Shown here in pieces: positions 28,201-35,441 of a DNA stretch of 64,000 bases. The stretch is from NCBI RefSeq assembly GCF_001721645.1, contig NZ_CP017141.1, forward strand, positions 682,001 through 746,000. Reading direction: 5' to 3'. This DNA is from Pedobacter steynii (GTDB lineage: Bacteria > Bacteroidota > Bacteroidia > Sphingobacteriales > Sphingobacteriaceae). Each line of letters begins with the position of its first letter. The first letter of the stretch is position 1. The notes under the pieces were generated by a model. The model was not told where the DNA came from, ran no database searches, and worked only from the letters and a program-made list of their open reading frames with translations. The position numbers and the translations under genes are program-made.

Positions 28201-29496
28201 AGGAAAGCTGGAATTGGCCATAGGAAGCCTGTATTTTCCCTCACCAAGTGGTTCGAGATAAAGACTTGTCGTGTCATTACTGAACAAAAATCCAGGAAGG
28301 CCTTCCCCATTCAGGTCGACCGGTAAAAACTGCGTTGCATTAAGATAACCAGGGATGGTCACTTCTCCCATAGAAAGCATTTTAAATTCGGGACTGGCCG
28401 GTGGCTGAAAGGCAGAATAGCCAAATTCCAGGGGCGGTAAAACCTGCGGATCAGCCAGCTCTTTTCTAAATCCGGTAAGTGTTGCTTTGGTTAGCATGGA
28501 CATCCCCTGAAAATGCAGTGGTGTATATTGCTGGATATTTTCATAGGCAAATGCCAGTTCCTTTACCATAAGCGGATCGCCCAACTCATCCGGAAAATGA
28601 TGCACCATCTGGATGGACTGGCATAAACGATAGGTACGTATTTCAAAACCACTGTTGTATAAAGAGAACGGATCTTGTCTGCATATCCATCCGGTTTGAG
28701 GAGGCTGCATAAAGGGTTGTCCGTAATTAAACACCACCTCAAACGCAAATTTAACCTGTTTATCCGCATCCAGATAATTACCATACTGGATGGTATCAAT
28801 ATAACGGTTGGCAGTATTGCTGCGGTTTAATTCATAGATATTGCCCGGGACATTCAATGAATTTTCGGCAACATAAGTGTAAACAATCAGGTTCCCTTTA
28901 TTGTCTGCGGACTTGTCAATGAGCCATTCAAATACCTGACTGTGATCATCCGGGTTTGCGATCTGCGCAGTAATGCCGTAATAGTTACTGGTATTATCAG
29001 CAGTAATCACCTTCCAGAAGGAAAGGCCAGCACCCACATTCTGCCAGTGCTCTATCTGTGAAAACGAATTTTCAATCCTCGGGAGATAACTTGTTACCTG
29101 GCAGGTTTGTCCTTCATACTGATCACTGCGTGGATTTGGGAGCGTCGGGGTACTGTTCTGCACCACCAATATATCGCCATCCAGTACATACTGATCGGTC
29201 CCATCGTACTTAGGAATCCGCAGACTGGTGTTGATGGAGACTTTTGATAATGGCAAAGAAAAGCCCTGACCAAAAACACCATTTCCCGAACCTGAACTGT
29301 AATTGAGGGCCAGCTGCGGATCAAATCCCCTGGCAGCTGTAACCGGAATAGGAATGGAATACATCCCTGCACCTGAAAACAAATTTACATTTAAAGAATC
29401 GCCAATGCCTTTTACCGCACCACCGCCTTTAGGAAACGTAATCTCTTTTGCGGAGATTTTTGTAGCCTCCGGAGTATTTTTATCTGACGCTAACAT
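22246..29496 (-). CDS. Fused TcB/TcC-type toxin: SpvB + TcdB-middle + Rhs core + variable C-terminus
   Basis: The 2416-residue protein opens with an SpvB/TcaC domain (FPKGGGAVKGIGDSL, LALNYSSGSGNGVFGQGFSL; about residues 15-310), then FG-GAP/VCBS-like repeats (LTDVDGNGQLELVV, FLVDVDGSGTADLAYV). TcdB middle-region segments follow (YHDGYYDPDQRQFMGFGF, near residue 760), then many Rhs/YD repeats. The Rhs-associated core at about 2080-2138 contains YSGKECDDSTGLYYYGARYY and the autoprotease-like NPDPAGTIDGMNLF. The last ~275 residues are a variable domain, expected to be the cargo released inside the Rhs cocoon. This equals the B and C subunits of Tc toxins in one chain; no signal peptide and no TcA pore gene or immunity gene is visible nearby. 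Confidence 0.92.
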   Translation of the reverse strand: MLASDKNTPEATKISAKEITFPKGGGAVKGIGDSLNVNLFSGAGMYSIPIPVTAARGFDPQLALNYSSGSGNGVFGQGFSLPLSKVSINTSLRIPKYDGTDQYVLDGDILVVQNSTPTLPNPRSDQYEGQTCQVTSYLPRIENSFSQIEHWQNVGAGLSFWKVITADNTSNYYGITAQIANPDDHSQVFEWLIDKSADNKGNLIVYTYVAENSLNVPGNIYELNRSNTANRYIDTIQYGNYLDADKQVKFAFEVVFNYGQPFMQPPQTGWICRQDPFSLYNSGFEIRTYRLCQSIQMVHHFPDELGDPLMVKELAFAYENIQQYTPLHFQGMSMLTKATLTGFRKELADPQVLPPLEFGYSAFQPPASPEFKMLSMGEVTIPGYLNATQFLPVDLNGEGLPGFLFSNDTTSLYLEPLGEGKYRLPMANSSFPTNQNLQQGEAILTDVDGNGQLELVVNANGASGFYERTLEGGWNNFIPFEKYPITISDPEMELSDLSANGKSDLMLAEADQLLYYPSEGKNGYSAVRAVANPNNFPLIKQGDQQELVSFADMFGDGLSHRVKISSGSVECWPCLGYGQFGKKVTFANAPVFDETFSTSQLFLVDVDGSGTADLAYVYPDRVELFLNQSGNSFSDAVVVFLPESFGAMDQISFTDLLGNGTACLVFTKIAPCPKHYYYNFSGESTLPDGSLKYSLKPYLLNQINNNQGVVSYINYSSSTKFLLEDKLTGKPWVTKLPFPVQVVEEIIHYEQLTSSRYLTKYKYHDGYYDPDQRQFMGFGFIESWDTEIYEEFQASYNNPDYPANELNEELFVPPVYTKTWYLNGAPNQEYEKLLRQYKSEFFSKDVNAYDFPQSHFSADIYISNEKTFVEAYKALSSRVLRTEIYALDGSPDADKPYTVEESNYNVVLIQPAAEDRHAVFMVNPREQITYHYERDEEDPRVEQHFVLQTDLLCGQPTQSCSVYLPRRGSASSGYEEQYSVKGLISTNRYYNSPVEDFSLRLRGVKFEEQQFNLLGMANPVSGYYSFDDIDLNVKAALQNIIPYMASPAEAIQAQQFSRLCSFFCDPQSGVLPFGVVSPQVLLQYVSTAEFTNDNITAMFGERLTKEAIEQLGGYVYDSASGYWENRGLIQDYHEASGFYLPSSTSSVLGTLSKVTYDAYYLAALTTTSYISIAPPVSNVVTATIDYQVMQPKQQVDINGNVSQVIFDALGQVIVSSLFGIENGLPVGGMLLYPYNGSPAGYILRTTAPDGNPIDFESVIKDESNKEYYLQGASNYFYYNLNAYINSKQPAGAVDLQRGNYATNPGGTTAFSCQTSIAYTDGLSRLLASKTEVEPDQSLPQWLVSGRSVYNNKGKVCESYLPYFSKTPFYETQEEITSLYQVPPPTITHYDPLLRVIRIDTPKGFFSKVEFGPWEQVHLDQDNTVKESIYYQNFMASYPANPTQEEIDEKNALEAAAAFYNTPVRSVMDNMGNVIRSIQLLNDVSPAVELISFYALDIQGRKIVEIDPRLYASNLNTGTAYYNFKYQYCMSGQQPMITDSADAGVQKHFSTIFDKLVWSLSARDYCQVIYYDGLQRQTQLLVKKVPGTAPITGFDGFNLVELFTYGEDAAAPTGSNLRGQIYILKDLSGIATNSSYSMLGSILQAKKQMTSVYKTAINWHDQVPMDAGSVDRIYTYNALNLLLTDAVQDNAVTWSTTTNTYNLEGLLSSISLTAEGDTKMIIESIAYDANRQRTEVVYGNGVTTSYRYEASTLRLIGLLSVSGTLPQLNVVQDISYTYDPVGNITCTRDASIDAVFNNNQKVDPVFEYQYDSLYRLRQASGRQHPGISSNTYKNNSAEGSFMQSIFSQTPLSDGQAIENYKENYFYDDSGNLIKKQHLAVSSSWTVETPVLENCNRLQGLEYDESGNQRQLAINNMVALNYNCCENLVSAIGIERPDEASDSDYYVYDAGEQRTRKVTEQYVNVSSLNYSDTIYYGNYEVLRKGVQANDGTRTITTDRQTLRIMDGSTCVAVIYHWITGGPDSTAGKPAPDQLRYQMTNNLGSVSVELDEQGLLLSYEEYFPYGGTSFIAGPNQVEVSLKTYRYSGKECDDSTGLYYYGARYYVSWLGRWLNPDPAGTIDGMNLFAFVGGNPVNMVDHNGNAKKPPTIYERTMEYVSGSKRAELLDALTDPRRVHMQNTSERAKALVGPYSTETVPLEKIDLLHDVDKSPGSKTNSRTIQTKEWLIQQRQASEQQGMMYGGLAGATAAGMLKYLRPKSGPMVLVTALFTMTMIGRMRGRVDKPVTITKGIQDVIMQSKDPIQVGRNQDDGQMVTLEGVGRLVALRDGANQAGYDMSLISIEAEVGSISGSTHGELRSVHDTYYSGYGREQTPLPYSPDGFWNRSLGLSRTVGGKAMNQFKRLTDHFGITGVAPEKQK

Positions 29497-29930
29497 ATTA
29501 GTATGATATAAGTATCCAGATAACTGAATACAGTTTCTATTTTATGATTAGAGCTGTGCCGGAAATTATAGGGAACGCACAGCCATTATCATACTTAATT
29601 AAGATGATTTATTTGCCGGGCAACAGCCAGGTTATCGGAAAACCGGAGGTGGGTCTGAATCCAGACCATCCTGTCTGTCAGGAATGGGGTAATTCAGTTT
29701 TTTAATCCAGTCAGAAAATGGATTGCCATAAAATAAGGTGCAATTGAGCGTTGCCGTAGATTCTACAAAAAAATGATTTAAATCTAAGGCTTGAGAGAGC
29801 GTTATATTTAGCATATCAAAATTATTATCTACATCCAATTTACAATTATTATTTCACAGTTAGTATAAAAATAAATTTAAAATTAGAATTAAGATCTTAA
29901 TAATCAACCCAATGAGGATTGAACCTGTTA
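29497..29930. other. Intergenic gap upstream of the Tc-like toxin gene
   Basis: These 434 bases are AT-rich. They hold a weak minus-strand open frame at 29632-29838 (TTG start or internal Met, 60-68 residues, ending DSDPPPVFR) that I do not recognise, a GCTGTGC/GCACAGC inverted repeat at 29553-29583 and a 14-bp palindrome ATTAAGATCTTAAT at 29888-29901. I find no good TAnnTTTG promoter for the toxin gene here. Confidence 0.5.
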
Positions 29931-30764
29931 TTATTCGGGCTTCAGCATAGCCTGTTTAAAATAGATAAGGTGATGTTCAATCGATTTGCTCCAATACTCG
30001 GTATTGTGGTCGCCGGGACCGGAAATAAAAGTGGCAGGGATCTTTAGGCTATCGACGACAGACTTTAACTGAATGGTATTCCGATATAAAATATCCTCCG
30101 TACCACAATCAAAAATGAATGCCCGTTTAAAGGTCGGATGCTTCTGCAACAGGTTCACAATACCATAAGCTGTCCAGCTGTTCTTTTCCGGATCTCCAAT
30201 CACATTTCTGAGGTCATTTATCAATCGGTCCGTTCCCCAGAATTGCTGGCTGACCTGCCGGTAATAAGCGAAATCCGGAAATAACGCCCCACTGGTTGAA
30301 CCGGCAGTATTAAAATACTCCGGATGCAGGATAAAATAGCGGAGTGCCCCGTAACCACCCATACTCAATCCACTGATAAAGATATTTTTCCGGTCTATAT
30401 TAAAAGAACGGTGAATCAGTGGCACCAGGTCTTTAAAGAAAAAGTCTTCATATTGAGATCTGACATCATTGGGACTATTCAAATAGTAAGAAACAAAACC
30501 ATCCGGACAAACCACAATCATCTGGTATTTATTGGCCATCGCCTGCACATCGGTTGTTTTTGACCATTGCTGATAATTCTCGCTATAACCATGCAGCAAA
30601 TAAACCAGAGGATAGGATTTTTCAGCATGGTAACCATCAGGCTTAAATACCAATACAGGATCGGATTGAGCTAAATAATTTGTTTTGACCATCAGTTGTT
30701 GCTGGGCAGTTACTTCAATAGAAATCATCAGGAAAAAGGATAGGTTTATCAGTAGACTCTTCAT
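29931..30764 (-). CDS. Secreted alpha/beta-hydrolase esterase (esterase D/feruloyl-esterase type)
   Basis: I place the start at 30764 (MKSLLINLSF), because it gives a normal signal peptide ending VTAQ; the frame is open further upstream to 30824 but that leader is not signal-like. The 277-residue protein has the catalytic Ser134 in GLSMGG, an Asp in FDCGTEDILY and a His in GPGDHNTEYW, with LLHGYSENYQQW as the oxyanion region. This is the putative-esterase family covering feruloyl/acetyl-xylan esterases and S-formylglutathione hydrolases; the signal peptide favours a polysaccharide or ester-cleaving role. It is divergent from the HxlR regulator, which may control it. Confidence 0.87.
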   Translation of the reverse strand: MKSLLINLSFFLMISIEVTAQQQLMVKTNYLAQSDPVLVFKPDGYHAEKSYPLVYLLHGYSENYQQWSKTTDVQAMANKYQMIVVCPDGFVSYYLNSPNDVRSQYEDFFFKDLVPLIHRSFNIDRKNIFISGLSMGGYGALRYFILHPEYFNTAGSTSGALFPDFAYYRQVSQQFWGTDRLINDLRNVIGDPEKNSWTAYGIVNLLQKHPTFKRAFIFDCGTEDILYRNTIQLKSVVDSLKIPATFISGPGDHNTEYWSKSIEHHLIYFKQAMLKPE

Positions 30765-30850
30765 TTTTAGTATTTTTACCACACAAAGGTCCATAACGAT
30801 TCCAGCTGCTGCAATAACGCACAAAATTGTGAGTCATCAACGATACTGCT

Positions 30851-31219
30851 ATGAGGAAAGAACAATCGACAAATGCCATCAATGAAAAATTCCTGTTTCA
30901 GACCTGTGAATTAAACTCTGCTTTAAATGTGATTAGCGGTCGTTGGAAGGCGCAGATCATTTATTCCATTTCCCAGGGAAATAACCGGTTTAACCTGATC
31001 AGAAAAGAGTTGCCCAATCTATCAGAACAGGTACTCAGCAGACAGTTGAAAGAGCTGGAAACACATGCTATCCTTGTCAGGAAAGTGATCCCGGAAACTG
31101 TTCCCAGCGGGATTGAGTACATCCTGACCAGCAAAGGATCAGACCTGATTCCGATCTTAAGCAGCCTTTGTGATTGGGGTAAAACTTATGAAGAAGGTAA
31201 AGAGATTTACCATATCTAA
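30851..31219 (+). CDS. HxlR-family winged-helix transcriptional regulator
   Basis: The 122-residue protein shows the HxlR pattern: CELNSALNVISGRWKAQIIYSIS at the start of the winged helix, RFNLIRKELPNLSEQVLSRQLKELE as the recognition helix and PSGIEYILTSKGSDLIPIL in the wing. HxlR proteins bind as dimers and often control a divergent gene, here the esterase 86 bases away, and possibly the thioredoxin gene 34 bases downstream. There is one Cys (position 19), at the site where several members sense aldehydes or oxidants. Confidence 0.9.
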   Translation: MRKEQSTNAINEKFLFQTCELNSALNVISGRWKAQIIYSISQGNNRFNLIRKELPNLSEQVLSRQLKELETHAILVRKVIPETVPSGIEYILTSKGSDLIPILSSLCDWGKTYEEGKEIYHI

Positions 31220-31253
31220 ATTTTAAGTAAATTAGATCGAAAAAAATCCCCCC

Positions 31254-31811
31254 ATGAAAACTAAAAAAATATTATTTACTGTTTGTGCCTTATTTCTTTT
31301 CGCCACAAGCTATGCGCAGCAGCCCGCAAAATCGGCTGACCTAATTCTTAAAGAAGCCTATAAACAAGCAGCAAAAGAAAAGAAAAAGGTATTTGTGATC
31401 TTCCATGCCTCCTGGTGTGGCTGGTGCCATAAACTGGATACCGCAATGAATGATGTCAGTTGCAAGAAATTATTCGACGACAATTACGTCACCACACACC
31501 TGACCGTAATGGAGAATGATAAAAATAAACACCTAGAAAACCCGGGTGCAATAGAACTCATGAAAACTTACCGTGGAGATAAAAGCGGAATTCCATTCTT
31601 TTTGATCATGGACGAAAAAGGAAAACTGCTGGCTGATTCCCAGATCAGACCGGAAGGAGCATCTTTAGACAGCCCCGGAGAGAATATGGGTTGCCCTGCT
31701 TCAAAAGAAGAAATCATTGCTTTTCAAAAAGTATTGAAAAAGACGTCAAAATTAACCGAGACAGAACTCGGTACGATTACCAGGCGTTTCTCCGCTATAA
31801 AGGGAATGTAA
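31254..31811 (+). CDS. Secreted thioredoxin-fold protein (WCGWC active site)
   Basis: The 185-residue protein has a signal peptide (cleavage after SYAQ, residue 21), a thioredoxin fold with Cys55-Gly-Trp-Cys58 (HASWCGWCHKL) and a proline loop (SGIPFFLIMDEKGKL). The WCGWCHK active site is typical of the DUF255/thioredoxin_7 group. Function is probably periplasmic thiol oxidoreductase; the variant dipeptide suggests a redox potential different from WCGPC proteins. It follows the HxlR gene by 34 bases and ends at a hairpin terminator. Confidence 0.88.
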   Translation: MKTKKILFTVCALFLFATSYAQQPAKSADLILKEAYKQAAKEKKKVFVIFHASWCGWCHKLDTAMNDVSCKKLFDDNYVTTHLTVMENDKNKHLENPGAIELMKTYRGDKSGIPFFLIMDEKGKLLADSQIRPEGASLDSPGENMGCPASKEEIIAFQKVLKKTSKLTETELGTITRRFSAIKGM

Positions 31812-31849
31812 AAACCAGGATTCCTGGAATCATTTCAGCATAAAAAAAT

Positions 31850-31868
31850 CCACTGATTTTATCAGTGG
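31850..31868. terminator. Bidirectional terminator between convergent genes
   Basis: CCACTGAT (31850-31857) and ATCAGTGG (31861-31868) flank a 3-base loop, preceded by seven A and followed by eight T. It ends both the thioredoxin gene and the convergent GH2 operon. Confidence 0.88.
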
Positions 31869-31881
31869 TTTTTTTTATTGG

Positions 31882-33957
31882 TTAAAACGACCAGTCGATC
31901 TGGTCTTTTACCACTTTATCCTCTTTTCCGGCTACTGCTTCAATATGGTTTTTTCCTTTTTGAAGTTTCACATTTTCAAAGACATAATGAACGTCTGTAG
32001 TCCCTTTTTTAACGCCATTGATCTTCTTACCATTGAGTGTTAATACCGGTACACCCACATTCGAGTATACCGTTACCGTAGTCAGGGCATTGGTTCTTTT
32101 TGTATGTCGCCTTCCGGTGAGGTATACCATAGGTTCCGGGTTCCAGTTCGCTTTATACCAGTAAAAAGCATCCTTTTTCACCTTACGGTCATAAGTAATC
32201 AGTCCTTTCATATTTCTGGCAGGTACCCCGCCACCATTTGCAGGAGGCACCGCAAAATCAAACATATTCCAGATATAGGAAGCTGCGATATAAGGATGTT
32301 TTTCAATGATTCCCCATTGAATTTCATGGAACTTCTGCTGATAAGCTTCCGGCCAGAACTGCCCCGAAGGGTTGCCGGTATCTCTTTTGACTTCTTCCTG
32401 CTGATCAATATTCGCTTCTACACCATACTCTGAGAGTACCAGCCTGTTGTCCGGGTATTTCTTTTCCAATCCGGATACCCATTGTTCCAGATCTCCGATA
32501 CGTCCTTCATACCAACCGTAATAACGGTTCATTCCCTGAATGTCCGCATTCAGATTGGTAGGCCTATCCATTTCTCCATAACCACTTACACTGACCGTAT
32601 AACGGTCAGGATCTTCCGTTTTCGAAATATCATCCAGGTCCCGCGTCAAAACAGCCGTATAGTCATCGGGAGTTTTTCCGTACACTTCATTATGAAGTCC
32701 CCACACATAGATAGAAGGATGGTTATAGTTCTGACGGATCAGTTCTCTCAGCTGATGCTGGGCATTTGCAGCCTCTTTGCCGGAAACGGCATTCACAAAA
32801 GGAATTTCCGCCCAGATCACAAAGCCCAGGCTATCGCATTTGGAATAAAGGTATTCCGATTGCTGATAGTGGGCAAAACGGATCGATGTTGCCCCCATTT
32901 CCTGAATATCCTTTAAATCGGCCAGATGTTGCTCATTTGATAAAGCATTTCCTTCGTCCTGTTTATCCTGATGGCGACATACCCCCAGCAACCGATAAGG
33001 CTGATCGTTCAAAAAGAAGCCTTTGCCTGGCTTCATCTCAAATTTCCGAAGCCCTAAAGGCTGGGAAACTTCATCCAGCACCTTGTCCCCATCTAAAATA
33101 CTTGCCACCAACCTGTAGAGGTATGGATCTTTAATTCCATTCCAAAGGTGTGGATTAGTCAGATCCAGGTTTTTGGTAAAGATCTGTTCTCCCTGTGTAG
33201 ATACGCTGATCGGACCATCTTCCTGTTTTACGATTTTGCCACTGGCATCATAGATTTTTGCAGATAAGGTCAGATTCGCCGCCTTATCCAGTTTATTCTC
33301 CAGTTTCACTTTTACCTGCACTTCCGCAGACTTTGCCGATACATTTTTCTGACTGATATAAATTCCCGGCGAGGCAAAATCCGTTACTACAATGTTCAGC
33401 TTATTGGTAATGATCAGCGATACCGGCCGGTAAATCCCGCCGTATATTGGGAATAAACGGTTGTTCACCGGAATCACATCCTCGCGTTCCTGATTGTTTA
33501 CCCGAACTTCAATTTTATTTTTCTGTCCGTATTTCAATGCATAGGAAATATCAAATGCAAAAGCAGAATAAGAACCTTTATGTTCACCAATGAGCCGGTC
33601 ATTAACATATAAACGGGATTCCGAACCTACTCCTTCAAAACGGATAAATACTCTTTTACCCTCCCATCCCGCATCTGCAAGCAGTTCCTTTTTATAAGTC
33701 GCATCACCTGCATAAAAACCATTACCAGACTGGATGTCCTTATCATTCCAGGTATGGGGAATGGTAACATTTTTCCATTTCAGGTCTGTTAAAGCTGCAT
33801 CCCTCCGGTTGGCATCTTTTTTAAACTGCCAGTCGTTATTTATTGCAATTACTGTTCTTGCCCCTTCTTTTAACTTCGTTTGCGACCTTACTGCCAGGTT
33901 AAGCAGCAGCATAAATGCAGCAAACATCAAAAAAGATCTCTCCCCTTTTATCATCAT
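31882..33957 (-). CDS. GH2-family glycosidase (beta-galactosidase/glucuronidase type)
   Basis: The 691-residue protein has a signal peptide and the GH2 layout: a sugar-binding jelly roll (about 35-215: IPHTWNDKD, RVFIRFEGVGSESRLYVND), an immunoglobulin-like domain (about 215-325) and a TIM barrel. Its acid/base is Glu424 in WGLHNEVYG and the nucleophile is Glu510 in LSEYGVEA. A C-terminal beta-sandwich ends the chain (VYLTGRRHTKR onward). It is a retaining exo-enzyme, probably a beta-galactosidase or beta-glucuronidase; motifs do not settle the sugar. It is the last gene of the PUL, 15 bases after the GH29 gene. Confidence 0.92.
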   Translation of the reverse strand: MMIKGERSFLMFAAFMLLLNLAVRSQTKLKEGARTVIAINNDWQFKKDANRRDAALTDLKWKNVTIPHTWNDKDIQSGNGFYAGDATYKKELLADAGWEGKRVFIRFEGVGSESRLYVNDRLIGEHKGSYSAFAFDISYALKYGQKNKIEVRVNNQEREDVIPVNNRLFPIYGGIYRPVSLIITNKLNIVVTDFASPGIYISQKNVSAKSAEVQVKVKLENKLDKAANLTLSAKIYDASGKIVKQEDGPISVSTQGEQIFTKNLDLTNPHLWNGIKDPYLYRLVASILDGDKVLDEVSQPLGLRKFEMKPGKGFFLNDQPYRLLGVCRHQDKQDEGNALSNEQHLADLKDIQEMGATSIRFAHYQQSEYLYSKCDSLGFVIWAEIPFVNAVSGKEAANAQHQLRELIRQNYNHPSIYVWGLHNEVYGKTPDDYTAVLTRDLDDISKTEDPDRYTVSVSGYGEMDRPTNLNADIQGMNRYYGWYEGRIGDLEQWVSGLEKKYPDNRLVLSEYGVEANIDQQEEVKRDTGNPSGQFWPEAYQQKFHEIQWGIIEKHPYIAASYIWNMFDFAVPPANGGGVPARNMKGLITYDRKVKKDAFYWYKANWNPEPMVYLTGRRHTKRTNALTTVTVYSNVGVPVLTLNGKKINGVKKGTTDVHYVFENVKLQKGKNHIEAVAGKEDKVVKDQIDWSF

Positions 33958-33972
33958 ATCCGTATTTCGTTT

Positions 33973-35412
33973 TTAAATTTTAGCTTTCTCGTATTTAACC
34001 CCATTGCTTTGTTGTCCCGGAGCGGTTTCCAGCACAATGACAAATGGTTGCGGGTGTGTTCCTTTTTTCAGGTGCAGAAAATATTCATCCCCACTGATCT
34101 GCTCCGGAGTAAATGTTTCTGTTGCATCTGCCAGCAGACTGGCTTTTTTGATCACCGTTTTAGCTGGTGTTTTAATTCTTAAGGCACCGGAAACCGGAAC
34201 ATTGAACACCAGCATATAGATTTTATCCGTTCCGGTCTTTTTGCTGAAATAACCCCAGTCCTGTTTATCATAACCGGCATAACCACAATTGTAAATGGCT
34301 TGCTGATTAATCTTCATCCAGTCGCCGATTTCTGCCGCCAGCTTCAGCTCTTCCTGACGAATGGAGCCATCCCCTTTCGGGCCAAAATTGAGCACAAAAT
34401 TACCGCCCAGCGAAACACAGCGGGCTGTCATTTCGATCAGCTCAAGACCAGTTTTAATGTGCCCGTTCCAGGCTGCATTATAGCCCCACTGATTTTCAGG
34501 AACCGTCATTACACAGTCCCAGTCATTACCATGTACATCTTCGATCCGGGAGGGGATTTTTCTTTCCCAACCCTGTTCATAATCTCCCATCAATACTCCG
34601 TTGGAATCAAAATGACGTTTTCCATTTTCATCTGCCCTGAACCGGCTGCCAATTATCAGTCCCGGACGCAGCTTGCGCATTTCCGTCTCCAGTTCATCTG
34701 CAAAAGCAGCTTGTTTCACCCATGATGTATCCCATGTTCCATCAAACCAAAGTCCCTTAACTGTAGGATAATTCGTCAGCAATTCGATCAGCTGATTGCG
34801 GGTAAATTTCTTAAAGCGCTCAAAGGCAATGCTGTCTTCTTTGCTTTTAATGTCATAACGCCAGTCGGGATGATTCCAATCCATGACAGAAAAATACAGG
34901 ATCACATCAATTCCTTCCTGGTCATAAGCATCGACTACCGCTTTTACAATATCTTTTTTATAAGGAGAATTCGCCACGGTATACTTCGTGTATTTACTGG
35001 GCCACAGGCAAAATCCATCATGATGTTTAGTCGTAAATGTGACATATTTAGCCCCCATCTGTTTCGCTGTTTTCGCCCATGACTTCGCGTCAAAAGCAGT
35101 CGGGTTAAAACTATAATTCAGGGAATCGTAGGTAGATTTCGGAATCCCGTTCCAGGACCTGATCCATTCTGCCGCTCCGTTATATTGTTTTCCATTCCAG
35201 GCCCCGCCTGGAATGGCATATAAGCCCCAATGTATAAACTGACCAAGACCATGGCCCCTCCACTTTTCCATGGCGGCATCTGTTCTTTTTCCTGTCCGGT
35301 GTGAACCATGCAACAGCGTCACTTTTTCTTTAACCGGGGCCTGCTGAGCAGCTACCGGTTGCAAATTAATCAGGCTTGCAAAACCCAATGCTGCAATAAT
35401 TAGTCTTTTCAT
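33973..35412 (-). CDS. GH29 alpha-L-fucosidase
   Basis: The 479-residue protein has a signal peptide (cleavage after VAAQ). GH29 motifs are clear: GLGQFIHWGLYAIPGG, KYVTFTTKHHDGFCLWPSK, YFSVMDWNHPDW and the nucleophile Asp224 in GLWFDGTWD. The acid/base is variable in this family and cannot be assigned by eye. It releases alpha-linked L-fucose from the non-reducing end with retention. The gene lies between the lyase-like gene (29 bases) and GH2 (15 bases), so the target glycan carries fucose. Confidence 0.93.
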   Translation of the reverse strand: MKRLIIAALGFASLINLQPVAAQQAPVKEKVTLLHGSHRTGKRTDAAMEKWRGHGLGQFIHWGLYAIPGGAWNGKQYNGAAEWIRSWNGIPKSTYDSLNYSFNPTAFDAKSWAKTAKQMGAKYVTFTTKHHDGFCLWPSKYTKYTVANSPYKKDIVKAVVDAYDQEGIDVILYFSVMDWNHPDWRYDIKSKEDSIAFERFKKFTRNQLIELLTNYPTVKGLWFDGTWDTSWVKQAAFADELETEMRKLRPGLIIGSRFRADENGKRHFDSNGVLMGDYEQGWERKIPSRIEDVHGNDWDCVMTVPENQWGYNAAWNGHIKTGLELIEMTARCVSLGGNFVLNFGPKGDGSIRQEELKLAAEIGDWMKINQQAIYNCGYAGYDKQDWGYFSKKTGTDKIYMLVFNVPVSGALRIKTPAKTVIKKASLLADATETFTPEQISGDEYFLHLKKGTHPQPFVIVLETAPGQQSNGVKYEKAKI

Positions 35413-35441
35413 TATTTCTTTTGTGTGTTGGTATAAGATGA

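Noticed and set aside
29553..29583. Inverted repeat considered as a terminator for the toxin upstream region
   Set aside because: Only a 7-bp stem with a 17-base loop and no T-run; too weak.
29632..29838. Small minus-strand frame before the Tc-like toxin
   Set aside because: It needs a TTG start or begins mid-frame, has no visible ribosome-binding site and no recognisable family; kept only as a note in the intergenic entry.
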